Source of the DNA: an uncultured Coriobacteriaceae bacterium
Lineage (GTDB): Bacteria > Actinomycetota > Coriobacteriia > Coriobacteriales > Atopobiaceae
Assembly: GCA_902793195.1 (NCBI GenBank)
Contig: CADBCS010000013.1
Span: forward strand, 62,001-126,000
DNA: 64,000 nucleotides
Direction: 5' to 3'
The notes below the pieces were generated by a model that was not told where the DNA came from, did no database searches, and was given only the letters and a program-made list of their open reading frames with translations. A program made the position numbers and the translations under genes. Below are positions 34,769-43,430 of this stretch, piece after piece (the stretch's first letter is position 1; each line of letters starts with the position of its first letter).

Positions 34769-36154
34769 ATGCGCGTCTTCCTCATACGGCCTCTCTGCGT
34801 GGTCGAGGAGCCCGAGTTCGCCGAGCCGCTCGGAATCGAGCGGCTGGCGGGCTATCTGTTGGCACGAGGCATTCGTGACGTGCATCTGTTTGACCGACGG
34901 CTGTACGAGCGCGAGCGAGATGCGGGTATCGCTGCGGGCACGTTTTGGGATGACGTGCGCTCTGCCGTGGCGGAGGGGATGCCAGACGTGATTGGCGTGT
35001 CGCTCATGACGTCGTCGGACGTGCGTGACGCCAGTCGCGTATTGGTGCGCTTGCGGTCCATGTGTCCGGGAGTGCGGTTGGTGGCAGGTGGACTTCACGT
35101 GACGATGGCGCGCGAAGACGTGGCCCGAATGCTGCCGCGTGGCACCGAGCTCATTGCGGGCGAGGGCGAGGGGCCGCTCTACGCGCTCGTTTCCGGCACT
35201 CCCCATGTTTCCTCTCTCACACCCGATGACTGGGCTTGTGCGCATAGGCCGCATCTGGAGCGGTATGCCGTCCTGGGTTGCGCGGTTAACATGCAGACGT
35301 CGCGGGGCTGTCCGGGAACGTGTGCCTTCTGCGCCACGCCCGGACTGCCGGCAAGCCTGAGGGCGTGGCGCCCTCGGCGGGTGGGCCTGGTGGCAGACGA
35401 GATGGAGTCGGTTGCGCGGCGCCTGGAAGCCGCAGGCCTTCCGGCCGTGTGCAACTTCGTGGACGACGACTTTGGTCCCCTCGAGCGGCTGGAGGAGCTG
35501 GCTGCCGAGCTCGCGCGACGCGAGGACCTTCGCGTCACCTACTCATGCGAGATGCGCATGCGGACGCTCACTCATGCGCGCAATCTTGGACGTAGGCTCA
35601 AGTCGTTGCACGAGACTGGTCTCACGCGCATCTTCGTGGGGGTTGAGTCGCTCGACCCCGACACCCTCGAGCAGTGGCACAAGCGCTACGACGTGGGGCG
35701 CCTGCCTCACGTGGTGAGGGCATTTGACGAATCGGGCGTTCGCCTGCAGGCGGGATACATCATGTGGCATGCAGACCAGACGGTGCGGGGTGCCCTGGAG
35801 GAGGCGCAGGGCCTCCATCGTCTGGGACTCTACGCCCACCAGGCGGCGACGAGCCGGATGATAGTGTTTCCCGGCTGCGCGCTTGCGGAGGAAGCTGGTT
35901 CGGTGGATGGGCTTGAGCCGTTGACCGCTCATGCGCAGGAGTTCTACCAAACCTTCCTACGCGAGACGGAAGACTTGCGCAGGCGTTGGATGCGTGCTGC
36001 TATAGCCGAGCCGCATGCCACGGCCACGGCATGGCTCACGGGAGACGATGGGCGGGCAACGGCGCTCAACGACGAGCTGCGCGAGGTCAACGAGCTCTCG
36101 TACGCGGCGTTCACGACGTTGGCCGAGTCCTTTGTGACCGGGCAGGACGTGTAG
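34769..36154 (+). CDS. B12-binding-type radical SAM protein
   Basis: The protein has 461 residues. Residues 1-140 read as a cobalamin-binding-like Rossmann domain (LGIERLAGYLLARG, VIGVSLMTSSD, LVAGGLHVTM). The radical SAM core follows with CPGTCAFC (C181, C185, C188) and downstream FVGVESLDPDTLEQWHKRY, as in cobalamin-dependent methylases and related enzymes. No DxHxxG base-off motif is evident, so cobalamin binding is uncertain. The ribosome site is weak and translation may be coupled to the lipoprotein gene 16 bases upstream. It is the second radical SAM enzyme of this operon. Confidence 0.8.
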   Translation: MRVFLIRPLCVVEEPEFAEPLGIERLAGYLLARGIRDVHLFDRRLYERERDAGIAAGTFWDDVRSAVAEGMPDVIGVSLMTSSDVRDASRVLVRLRSMCPGVRLVAGGLHVTMAREDVARMLPRGTELIAGEGEGPLYALVSGTPHVSSLTPDDWACAHRPHLERYAVLGCAVNMQTSRGCPGTCAFCATPGLPASLRAWRPRRVGLVADEMESVARRLEAAGLPAVCNFVDDDFGPLERLEELAAELARREDLRVTYSCEMRMRTLTHARNLGRRLKSLHETGLTRIFVGVESLDPDTLEQWHKRYDVGRLPHVVRAFDESGVRLQAGYIMWHADQTVRGALEEAQGLHRLGLYAHQAATSRMIVFPGCALAEEAGSVDGLEPLTAHAQEFYQTFLRETEDLRRRWMRAAIAEPHATATAWLTGDDGRATALNDELREVNELSYAAFTTLAESFVTGQDV

Positions 36155-36163
36155 GGAGGACAC

Positions 36164-37615
36164 ATGCGCTACGCGGTTCCCGTAAACGGAGCGAATGAGG
36201 TCGAGGCGCTCGCTGCGGCAGGTGCCGACGAGCTGTACTGCGGGGTGCTGGAGCCATGGTGGGAGCGGCGCTATGGCAACCATGACTCGTCGAGCCGCAG
36301 GCAGGGCAAGGCCAACCTGTCGTCGCGAGGGGAGCTGCGCGACGTGGTGCATGCCGCCGACGCGTACGGCCTTGCCGTTTTTCTCGCGCTCAACGCGCGA
36401 TACAGCGAGCCGCAGCTCGACTATCTCGTGGGGCTGTGTGAGGCCTTCGAGGGTTATGGCGGTCGTGGGGTCATCGTCTCGGACCTGGGCCTGCTGTGGC
36501 GCCTGCGCGGCAACACGAGCCTACGTGTCACGCTCTCCCTGCTTGCCGTGGCACAGAACGTGCCCACGATCCAGGCGTTCGCGGATTTGGGCGTCTCGCG
36601 GGTGGTGCTGCCACGTTTTGTTGACTGGCGCGAGGCTGGCACGCTCCTGCACCCGTGTGGGGGAATGGAAGCCGAGGCGATGGCCTTCTTCGACAAGTGC
36701 CCATGGGTGGACGGGTATTGCCGCCATCCGCATCTGGTCTCGTTTCCCGAGGTACGGGGCAACGTGACCGCACATGACGAACCGCTCCTTACCTTCGACA
36801 CCACCTATCGTACGCATGCCTGCCTGGGCGGGGCCTGCTCCTATGTGGAGCCGTATCCCTGCGCGGCCTGCTTTCTGGAACGCTTCGAGCATGCTGGCGT
36901 GGGCGTCGCAAAGCTGGGGGGTCGTGGTCGCCCCTTGGCCGAACGCGTGCGAGCGCTCTCGTTTTTGCGTGCGGCCAAAGCGTGCGCAAGCGACGACCAA
37001 CGCGCGCGACTCTATCGGCGAACGTTCGGCCAACAGTGTGCGTGCTACTACGGCGAGCACACACAGCGCCGTGATGCCATAGAGCCCACGCATGCGCAAT
37101 CCGCAAGCGACGAGCGCACATACGTGGGCAGCGAGACGAGCGTCTCCGCGTTTCGCGAGGCATTGGCCAAGCTCATGGACGGCCCACGTGCTGAGGGGCC
37201 ACTCACCATCCTGGTTCCGCCTCTGTCCCAACGCTCACTCGAATTCCTCGCACGATCGATTGAGGGACTCGATGTCGTCATTCCCGAGGGAACGCATCTG
37301 TGTGTCAACGACTTGGGTACGCTCGTCACCCTTGCGCGCCTCCTGCGCGATGCGCCAAGCCACATGGTGTTGCGGCTCGGCACGTTGCTTGCGAGAGGGG
37401 AGGACCCCAGGGTCGTGGCGCACTTCCTCTCGCCGGAGCAGAACCCCCCTCGCTTGGTGACGGACGAAGAGGGTCGAGTCCGGGCCCTCACGTATGCGCC
37501 GCCGCCAGACGAGCTGACAACGCACTGGCGAAGCTGGTCCACATGCGAGCCGTCGGCAATGCGGGCCGTGGCAGAACTGACCGGCATTGCCACGGTCGAG
37601 CGGGAGTTCCCTTAG
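36164..37615 (+). CDS. U32 peptidase-like protein with iron-sulfur-type cysteine cluster
   Basis: The protein has 483 residues. The start MRYAVPVNGANEVEALAAAGADELYCG is the typical TIM-barrel opening of the U32 family, which includes collagenase-like proteins and the UbiU/UbiV and RlhA iron-sulfur hydroxylases. Cysteines 220, 225, 233 and 236 (CLGGACSYVEPYPCAAC) form a cluster-binding pattern, and C292/C294 are near. True peptidase activity in this family is doubtful. GGGAGGA precedes the ATG and the gap to the upstream gene is nine bases. It closes the operon. Oxidation or hydroxylation of the peptide is a possible role. Confidence 0.75.
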   Translation: MRYAVPVNGANEVEALAAAGADELYCGVLEPWWERRYGNHDSSSRRQGKANLSSRGELRDVVHAADAYGLAVFLALNARYSEPQLDYLVGLCEAFEGYGGRGVIVSDLGLLWRLRGNTSLRVTLSLLAVAQNVPTIQAFADLGVSRVVLPRFVDWREAGTLLHPCGGMEAEAMAFFDKCPWVDGYCRHPHLVSFPEVRGNVTAHDEPLLTFDTTYRTHACLGGACSYVEPYPCAACFLERFEHAGVGVAKLGGRGRPLAERVRALSFLRAAKACASDDQRARLYRRTFGQQCACYYGEHTQRRDAIEPTHAQSASDERTYVGSETSVSAFREALAKLMDGPRAEGPLTILVPPLSQRSLEFLARSIEGLDVVIPEGTHLCVNDLGTLVTLARLLRDAPSHMVLRLGTLLARGEDPRVVAHFLSPEQNPPRLVTDEEGRVRALTYAPPPDELTTHWRSWSTCEPSAMRAVAELTGIATVEREFP

Positions 37616-37811
37616 TCTGCAGGTCTGGCTAACCCGCTAGCGGCCTTGTTCGTAACGGAAGGCGAGCCAAATCCCCGACAAGGTTCGTGAGTGATAGATT
37701 GTATTGTGAGTGGATAGACATAACGAATGCGCTTTTGGATGACCTGCCATTGTGTCGCCTTATGAGCATGGGATTGAGCAGGTTCCTCTAGATGGAAAGG
37801 AGCGGGGCAAG

Positions 37812-39497
37812 ATGTCCGAGAACGAACCAGAGGTTGGTTTGAAGCCATATCTGTCTCCGGTCGCGGCATGGGCACTGTCGGTAGGCACTGCCGTTGGCTG
37901 GGGCTCTCTTGTTGTTACCAGCAGCACCTACCTCAAGCAGGCCGGCCCGGCGGGCACCATAATCGGGTTGCTCGTGGGTACCGCCCTCATGCTCATCATG
38001 TGCCGGAACTTCTTCTACCTGGCAAGTCACCACCCACGCGCGGGCGGCGCCTACACCTACATCAAGGAAACCTTCGGCTACGACCTCGCGTTCCTGGTGT
38101 TCTGGTTCCTCAGTCTCACCTATATCTCCATGTTCTGGGCCAATGCGACAAGCCTGCCGCTGTTCTCCAAGTTCTTCATAGGGGACCTATTTAGGTTTGG
38201 GTACCTGTTCTCTGTATTTGGCTACGAGATCTACCTTGGAGAGGCGCTGCTCACGCTCGTTGCCATCTTTGCGATAACCGCCCTGTGCATGCGACACAAA
38301 CGCTTTGCGGCCCATGCGGTAACCGTAATGGTATTTATATTCCTCATAGGAATTACGATTTGCTTTGGCGTGGCCATCTTTGGCCACCAGGTCAGCCTGA
38401 GCCCCGCGTTCGTGCCCGACAAGAACGCACTATCGCAATCGCTTCGCATCGCGTTTATCTCTCCTTGGGCGTTTATCGGCTTTGAGGGCATCACCCATTC
38501 TGCGGAGGAGTTCAACTTCAAGAAGGACAAGCTCTATCGCATACTCGTTACGTCCGTGATCGTCTCCACGGCCCTATACGTCTTCGTCACGCTGCTGAGC
38601 ATAACCGCCTTCCCGGCGGGTTGCGCAAACTGGTTGGACTACATCCAAAACCTGGGGAGCTACTCCGGCATCGAGGGTCTGCCCGCCTTCTACGCTGCGC
38701 ATCACTACCTGGGCGACGTTGGTGTGGGCGTGCTCATGGCCTCGTTGCTCTCACTGGTCCTCACCAGCCTCATTGGAAACCTGCGCGCCCTCAGCAGGCT
38801 GTGCTACTCCGTTGCGCGTGACGACATCCTGCCCAGTCGCTTTGCCCGTCTCAACGACAAACAGATTCCCGCAAATGCGATGATTCTCGTTGCCGTGCTA
38901 AGCATTCCCATAGCATTCGTGGGCCGTACGGCAATCGGCTGGATCGTCGACGTTACGACGCTTGGTGCCACCATGCTGTACGGCTTCGTGTCGGCAGCGG
39001 CCTTCAAGACGGCAAGGAAGCTAAAGAATCCCCGGGAGATTGTTACGGGCATCGTCGGAATGGTGGTAATGCTGCTCTTTGGCATCTACATGCTCTTCCC
39101 GCATCTGTTCTCGGACTACACGTTGGAGACCGAGACATACGTCCTTTTTATGGTGTGGTCCGTCGTGGGCATCCTCTACTTCCGGTGGATTATTACGAAC
39201 GACCAGGCCAGGCGCTTTGGCAAGGCGATCATCGTATGGATTTCCCTGTTGGCCTTGGTCGTATTTATGGCGCTGATCTGGTCGGGTCGCGTAAGCGAGC
39301 AGTCCACGAACGAGTCGGTCTTTACCATCCAGCAGTACTACCACGGCGAGGCGGACGCGGCATTCCAATCCTTGAGCGAGGACGCCTGTCCATGGAACGG
39401 TGGGAGAAAAAGGCGATGGAGGAGCGCGACGCGGCAAAGGAGACCGCGTTCAAGGACCCGCTTACTGGCGCGAAGAGCAAGCATGCCTACCTTTTGA
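37812..39497 (+). CDS. APC family permease, C-terminus possibly frameshifted
   Basis: The protein has 561 residues. About twelve hydrophobic helices span residues 15-520 and the wording (VGTAVGWGSLVVTSSTYLKQAGPAGTI, AFISPWAFIGFEGITHSAEEF, LSRLCYSVARDDILP) fits amino-acid-polyamine permeases. After the last helix and a short loop (ESVFTIQQYYHGEADAAF) the sequence turns into an Arg-rich run that overlaps, in another frame, the start of the GGDEF gene. This tail looks non-native. In related bacteria such permeases can be fused to cytoplasmic signalling domains. AAGGAG precedes the ATG at 37812; the frame is open to a GTG at 37752 with no ribosome site. Confidence 0.8.
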   Translation: MSENEPEVGLKPYLSPVAAWALSVGTAVGWGSLVVTSSTYLKQAGPAGTIIGLLVGTALMLIMCRNFFYLASHHPRAGGAYTYIKETFGYDLAFLVFWFLSLTYISMFWANATSLPLFSKFFIGDLFRFGYLFSVFGYEIYLGEALLTLVAIFAITALCMRHKRFAAHAVTVMVFIFLIGITICFGVAIFGHQVSLSPAFVPDKNALSQSLRIAFISPWAFIGFEGITHSAEEFNFKKDKLYRILVTSVIVSTALYVFVTLLSITAFPAGCANWLDYIQNLGSYSGIEGLPAFYAAHHYLGDVGVGVLMASLLSLVLTSLIGNLRALSRLCYSVARDDILPSRFARLNDKQIPANAMILVAVLSIPIAFVGRTAIGWIVDVTTLGATMLYGFVSAAAFKTARKLKNPREIVTGIVGMVVMLLFGIYMLFPHLFSDYTLETETYVLFMVWSVVGILYFRWIITNDQARRFGKAIIVWISLLALVVFMALIWSGRVSEQSTNESVFTIQQYYHGEADAAFQSLSEDACPWNGGRKRRWRSATRQRRPRSRTRLLARRASMPTF

Positions 39498-42058
39498 AGG
39501 AGCATGAGTTCGACGAGGCGATAGTCGGGGGCACGGCGACGAATTTTGCCGTGGTGGTCTGCGACGTAAACGGGCTCAAGGTGATCAACGACACGCTGGG
39601 TCACAAGGCCGGCGACGAGTACATCCGCGAGGCGTTCCATATGGTCTGCGACATCTTCCAGCACAGCCCGGTGTTCCGCATCGGTGGAGATGAGTTCGTG
39701 GCAGTGCTGACGGGACGTGACTACATCATCCGAAAGGAGCTCGTGCTGGCCCTGCACGACCGCTCGATCGAGCACATCGGCAAGGGCGGGGTCGTGGTTT
39801 CCGGCGGGCTTTCGGAGTACGTGCCGGGCGAGGACCCGAGCTTCCACACGGTCTTCGAGCGGGCGGACAACCTCATGTACGAGGAGAAGAAGCTGCTCAA
39901 GGGCCTCGGGTCCCTCACGAGGGAGGATGTAGAGCAGACTGGCGATTCGGCGGCCTCGCTGCTGGAAGGCGAGCTGAGCCTCACCGACAAGAGGTACGTC
40001 CTCATCGTTGAGGACGAGGACCTCAACCTCATGATGCTGGGCGAGATGCTCAGCGGAATCGAGTACGACCTGTTGTACGCGTCGGATGGTGCCGAGGCAC
40101 TCGAGCAGATCAGGGAGCATCTGGACGACATCGCGATCGTGCTCTTGGATCTGCAGATGCCACGCATGACCGGCATGGAAGTGCTGAGGGTGATGAAGGA
40201 GGAACCGGAGCTCTCCGGCATCCCCATCATCGTGATGACGGCCGACCAGAAGGCGGAGGTTGAGTGCCTCCAGATTGGCGCGATGGACTTTATCCCCAAG
40301 CCCTACCCGTCCTGGGAGATCTTGCAGGCCAGGGTGAAGCGCTGCATCGAGCTCTCGGAAAAGCGCACCATCATTGAGTCCACCGAGCGCGACACGCTCA
40401 CCGGCCTGTACAACCTGAACTACTTTACGAACTACGTGCGGATGTACGACCGGCACTACATCGACATGGCGATGGACGCCATCTTGGTTGACGTCAACCA
40501 CTTCCACATGCTCAACGAGCGCTTTGGCAAGCAGTACGGCGACAGCATGCTTGCGCACATTGGCGACAGCATCCGGGTGCTCTCCCGCGAGATAGGTGGC
40601 GTAAGCTGTCGCCACAGCGGCAACACCTTCTACATCTACTGCCCGCATCGAGACGACTACGATGCCTTGCTGGCCAGGATCGCCGAGGCGCTCGACGGGG
40701 AAGAGGCCACGGCAGGTAGGGAACGGTTGCGCATGGGCGTGTATGCCAACGTGGACAAGGCGGTGGAGATCGAGCGGCGCTTTGACTATGCCAAGATCGC
40801 GGCCAACTCCGCTAGGGGCGGATACGGCAAGGTCGTTGGCGTGTACGACGCAAAGATGCACGATGCCGAGCTGCACCGGGAGCGCCTCCTCGACGACTTC
40901 AAGCCCTCGCTGGAGAACGGCCACTTTGTTGTGCACTTCCAGCCAAAGTACGACATCCGCTCCGACAAGCCCGTGCTCTCGAGTGCCGAGGCGCTGGTTC
41001 GCTGGAACCACCCCGAGCTCGGCATGATAAGCCCCGGAGTGTTCATCCCTCTTCTTGAGGACAACGGCATGATCTTGGACCTCGACATGTTCGTGTGGCG
41101 CGAGTCAGCCGCCCTCATACGGGAATGGAAGGGCCGTTTTGGGTATTCGGTGCCGGTGTCGGTTAACGTGTCGCGCGTTGACATGCTGACGCCCAACCTC
41201 AAAGACATCTTCCGTGAGATACTGAGCGACTACGACCTGGACCCTGAGGACCTGATGCTCGAGATCACGGAGTCGGCATACACCGCGGATGCCGAGCAGG
41301 TCATCTCCACGGCGAGGGAGCTGCGGGGCATGGGCATGGGATTCCGCATCGAGATGGACGACTTCGGTACGGGCTACTCGTCTCTTGGCATGCTCTCGCA
41401 TCTGCCCATCGACGTGCTGAAGCTCGACATGAGCTTCGTGCGCAGCGCCTTTGGCGAGACGCGCGACGTGAGGATGATCGAGCTGATCATCGACATCGCA
41501 GACTACCTGCATGTTCCCGTGGTGGCGGAAGGCGTGGAGACTGAGGAGCAATACCTGGTGCTCAAGGCCATGGGATGCGACTACGTGCAGGGCTACTACT
41601 TCTCCAAGCCCGTGCCGCCCGAGGAGTTCGACCGCTTCCTCATTGAGCGCGGCAAGCAGAGCGTCGAGATAGCACCTGCCACAAGAAGGACGTACATGAG
41701 CATCTCCAACGCGCTAACCAGCGACTTCGAGAGCATCTATTACGTGGACGTGGTTACGGCGCACTTCCTTGAGTTTTATAGCGGGGATGACGGAGACCTC
41801 GAGATTCGTCCTGGCGGCACGGACTTCTATGGCGTTGCCAGGGAGAAGCTGCTTGCCGACGTGTGCGCGGAGGACGTGGAGAGGATTCGGGAGGTGCTGA
41901 GTCGGGAGAGTCTGACCCGCTGGGTTGGCCAAGAGGAGGACGGCGAGGCATCCTTTAGGCGGATGAGGGGCGGCGTGGAGAAGCCGTACACCCTGCAGAC
42001 GATTCGCACCAGGAGCAGCGACGACCATCACGTCGTGATTGGCGTGAAGCCGGAATAG
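39392..42058 (+). CDS. GGDEF-REC-GGDEF-EAL c-di-GMP signalling protein
   Basis: From the ATG at 39392 the protein has 888 residues. Order: a short coiled coil and a GGDEF cyclase domain (20-170) with intact GGDEF (98-102), a receiver domain (200-320) with Asp253 in LLDLQMP and Lys303, a degenerate GGDEF domain (330-490, SGNTF at 409-413), and an EAL domain (500-750) with SAEALVRW, TESAYT, DDFGTGYSSL and KLDMSFV. The last 125 residues are a PAS-like region. Both synthesis and breakdown of c-di-GMP look possible. The frame is open back to 39155, so the start is uncertain. The gene overlaps the permease by 106 bases in the -1 frame. Confidence 0.88.
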   Translation: MERWEKKAMEERDAAKETAFKDPLTGAKSKHAYLLKEHEFDEAIVGGTATNFAVVVCDVNGLKVINDTLGHKAGDEYIREAFHMVCDIFQHSPVFRIGGDEFVAVLTGRDYIIRKELVLALHDRSIEHIGKGGVVVSGGLSEYVPGEDPSFHTVFERADNLMYEEKKLLKGLGSLTREDVEQTGDSAASLLEGELSLTDKRYVLIVEDEDLNLMMLGEMLSGIEYDLLYASDGAEALEQIREHLDDIAIVLLDLQMPRMTGMEVLRVMKEEPELSGIPIIVMTADQKAEVECLQIGAMDFIPKPYPSWEILQARVKRCIELSEKRTIIESTERDTLTGLYNLNYFTNYVRMYDRHYIDMAMDAILVDVNHFHMLNERFGKQYGDSMLAHIGDSIRVLSREIGGVSCRHSGNTFYIYCPHRDDYDALLARIAEALDGEEATAGRERLRMGVYANVDKAVEIERRFDYAKIAANSARGGYGKVVGVYDAKMHDAELHRERLLDDFKPSLENGHFVVHFQPKYDIRSDKPVLSSAEALVRWNHPELGMISPGVFIPLLEDNGMILDLDMFVWRESAALIREWKGRFGYSVPVSVNVSRVDMLTPNLKDIFREILSDYDLDPEDLMLEITESAYTADAEQVISTARELRGMGMGFRIEMDDFGTGYSSLGMLSHLPIDVLKLDMSFVRSAFGETRDVRMIELIIDIADYLHVPVVAEGVETEEQYLVLKAMGCDYVQGYYFSKPVPPEEFDRFLIERGKQSVEIAPATRRTYMSISNALTSDFESIYYVDVVTAHFLEFYSGDDGDLEIRPGGTDFYGVAREKLLADVCAEDVERIREVLSRESLTRWVGQEEDGEASFRRMRGGVEKPYTLQTIRTRSSDDHHVVIGVKPE

Positions 42059-42068
42059 GAAGGCTCCC

Positions 42069-42142
42069 ACCAGCCGTCGGGGTCTCCCCTTTGGTCCAGT
42101 TTTCGCGAAAACTGGACCAAAGGGGAGACCCCGACGGCTGGT
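42069..42142. repeat. Perfect 74-bp palindrome between convergent genes
   Basis: Bases 42069-42105 are the exact reverse complement of 42106-42142 (centre TTTTCGCGAAAA), giving a 37-bp stem with essentially no loop. It lies ten bases past the GGDEF gene stop and 18 bases past the glucokinase stop. It contains GGGGTCTCCCC rather than a T-run. It could act as a terminator for both genes or be a mobile palindrome. Confidence 0.9.
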
Positions 42143-42160
42143 CAGGCGCAACGTGCAGTG

Positions 42161-43096
42161 CTATCCGTGCATGGCCTGGAAGGCGCTGCCATACATGGCC
42201 GCATCGTTGCCCAGGCTTGCCGGAAGGATGCGCGCGTCCTTGGAGGGGACCAGGCAGTACTTGCGGAAGGCTGCGTGCAACTCCTCGTCGAAGAGCTTGA
42301 ACCCACCGGCAACGCCACCACCAATCAGATACATCTGCGGATCAATGATTACCGAGATCTGCGCCAAGGCATAGCCCAGATAGTCGCACATGCACGAGAT
42401 GGCAGCTTGTGCCGCCTCGTCACCCGTGCTGCAAGCGTTGAACACCGAGAGCGTGTCGGTTGGGCCGCTCAGCGCAACGGGCTCGGTCCCGCGCGCGGCG
42501 CACTCCTGCTCGTACACGCGCACGATGCCCGATGCCGACGCGTACTGCTCCAGGCAACCCTTGCGCCCGCACCCACAAGAGGCGGTCTCGTCGCGGTTAA
42601 CGGTAATGTGGCCAATCTCGCCACCGGCGCCAAAGGCGCCCGAGACGATCTTGCCGTCGGTCACCACGCCGCCGCCCACGCCCGTGCCAATGGCCACGAG
42701 CACGAAGCTGCTGGCGTCCTTTGCCGTTCCCTGCCACAGCTCGCCCAATGCCGCGGCGTTGGCGTCGTTCACGAAGGCGAGGTTGGCGTGTGGGAAGGCG
42801 CGCTTAAGAGCCGCCTGCAGCCCTTCGGGATCCAGCTTGATGTTGGGGAGCATGCCCACCTTTCCGCTGTCGTCCACCGGTCCGGGAACGTCGAGGCCAA
42901 GGGCGACGACATCGTCTGCCGTGGCGCCGTTGTCCTCCAACAGCTTCTTGAGACCCTCGGTGACCACTGCGAAGTCGGCCTCGCCCACGATCTCGCCCGT
43001 GGGAATCTGTGCCGTCGCCTGCAGCTCGCCCTCCGTGGAGAACATGCCCGCCTTTATGCTCGTGCCACCAATGTCAATACCCAGCACCTTATCCAT
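42161..43096 (-). CDS. glcK: ROK family glucokinase
   Basis: The protein has 311 residues. It phosphorylates glucose with ATP. The phosphate-binding VLGIDIGGTSIKAG, GTGVGGGVV, GEIGHITV, and the ROK zinc motif CGCGRKGCLEQYAS are all present. N-acetylglucosamine or another hexose as substrate cannot be excluded, since the neighbouring divergent gene is nagA. No helix-turn-helix is present, so this is a kinase and not a ROK repressor. Confidence 0.9.
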   Translation of the reverse strand: MDKVLGIDIGGTSIKAGMFSTEGELQATAQIPTGEIVGEADFAVVTEGLKKLLEDNGATADDVVALGLDVPGPVDDSGKVGMLPNIKLDPEGLQAALKRAFPHANLAFVNDANAAALGELWQGTAKDASSFVLVAIGTGVGGGVVTDGKIVSGAFGAGGEIGHITVNRDETASCGCGRKGCLEQYASASGIVRVYEQECAARGTEPVALSGPTDTLSVFNACSTGDEAAQAAISCMCDYLGYALAQISVIIDPQMYLIGGGVAGGFKLFDEELHAAFRKYCLVPSKDARILPASLGNDAAMYGSAFQAMHG

Positions 43097-43430
43097 GTTA
43101 CGCCCCTATCCTGTGACTGAAAAATAGCATGTATGTCCATGGTAGTCGTTGATTAGCCGTCGCACTACTATAAGTTATGGCTTCTTAACCTGTGGCCATG
43201 GTCACACTGATTCGCCCCGTTTGGCTGCCACCTCTTTGTTGAAAAACGTGATGGAGCACGTTCCAAGCAGCCAGTCCGGAGTTCTATGTTGCCCATACCC
43301 GTTGTCGTTGCCTGTAGGTGGCGAGCGGCACCTCATGGGTGATGGGTTGCCGCTATACTGATGTCGTGCACAAATGCACATGTGAGGAGACCGCAATGTG
43401 GGGGAGTCGCAAGCGGAAAAGGGGGAAGCG
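43097..43430. other. 334-base divergent intergenic region
   Basis: It separates glcK (leftward) and nagA (rightward) and must hold both promoters. TATACT at 43354-43359 is a possible -10 for nagA and TATAGT read on the minus strand at 43167-43172 a possible -10 for glcK, both without convincing -35 boxes. No credible small gene was found. Confidence 0.45.

Noticed and set aside
43149-43361. Possible 70-residue gene between glcK and nagA
   Set aside because: No ribosome-binding site, no domain or membrane helix, and it lies in the region that must hold two promoters.
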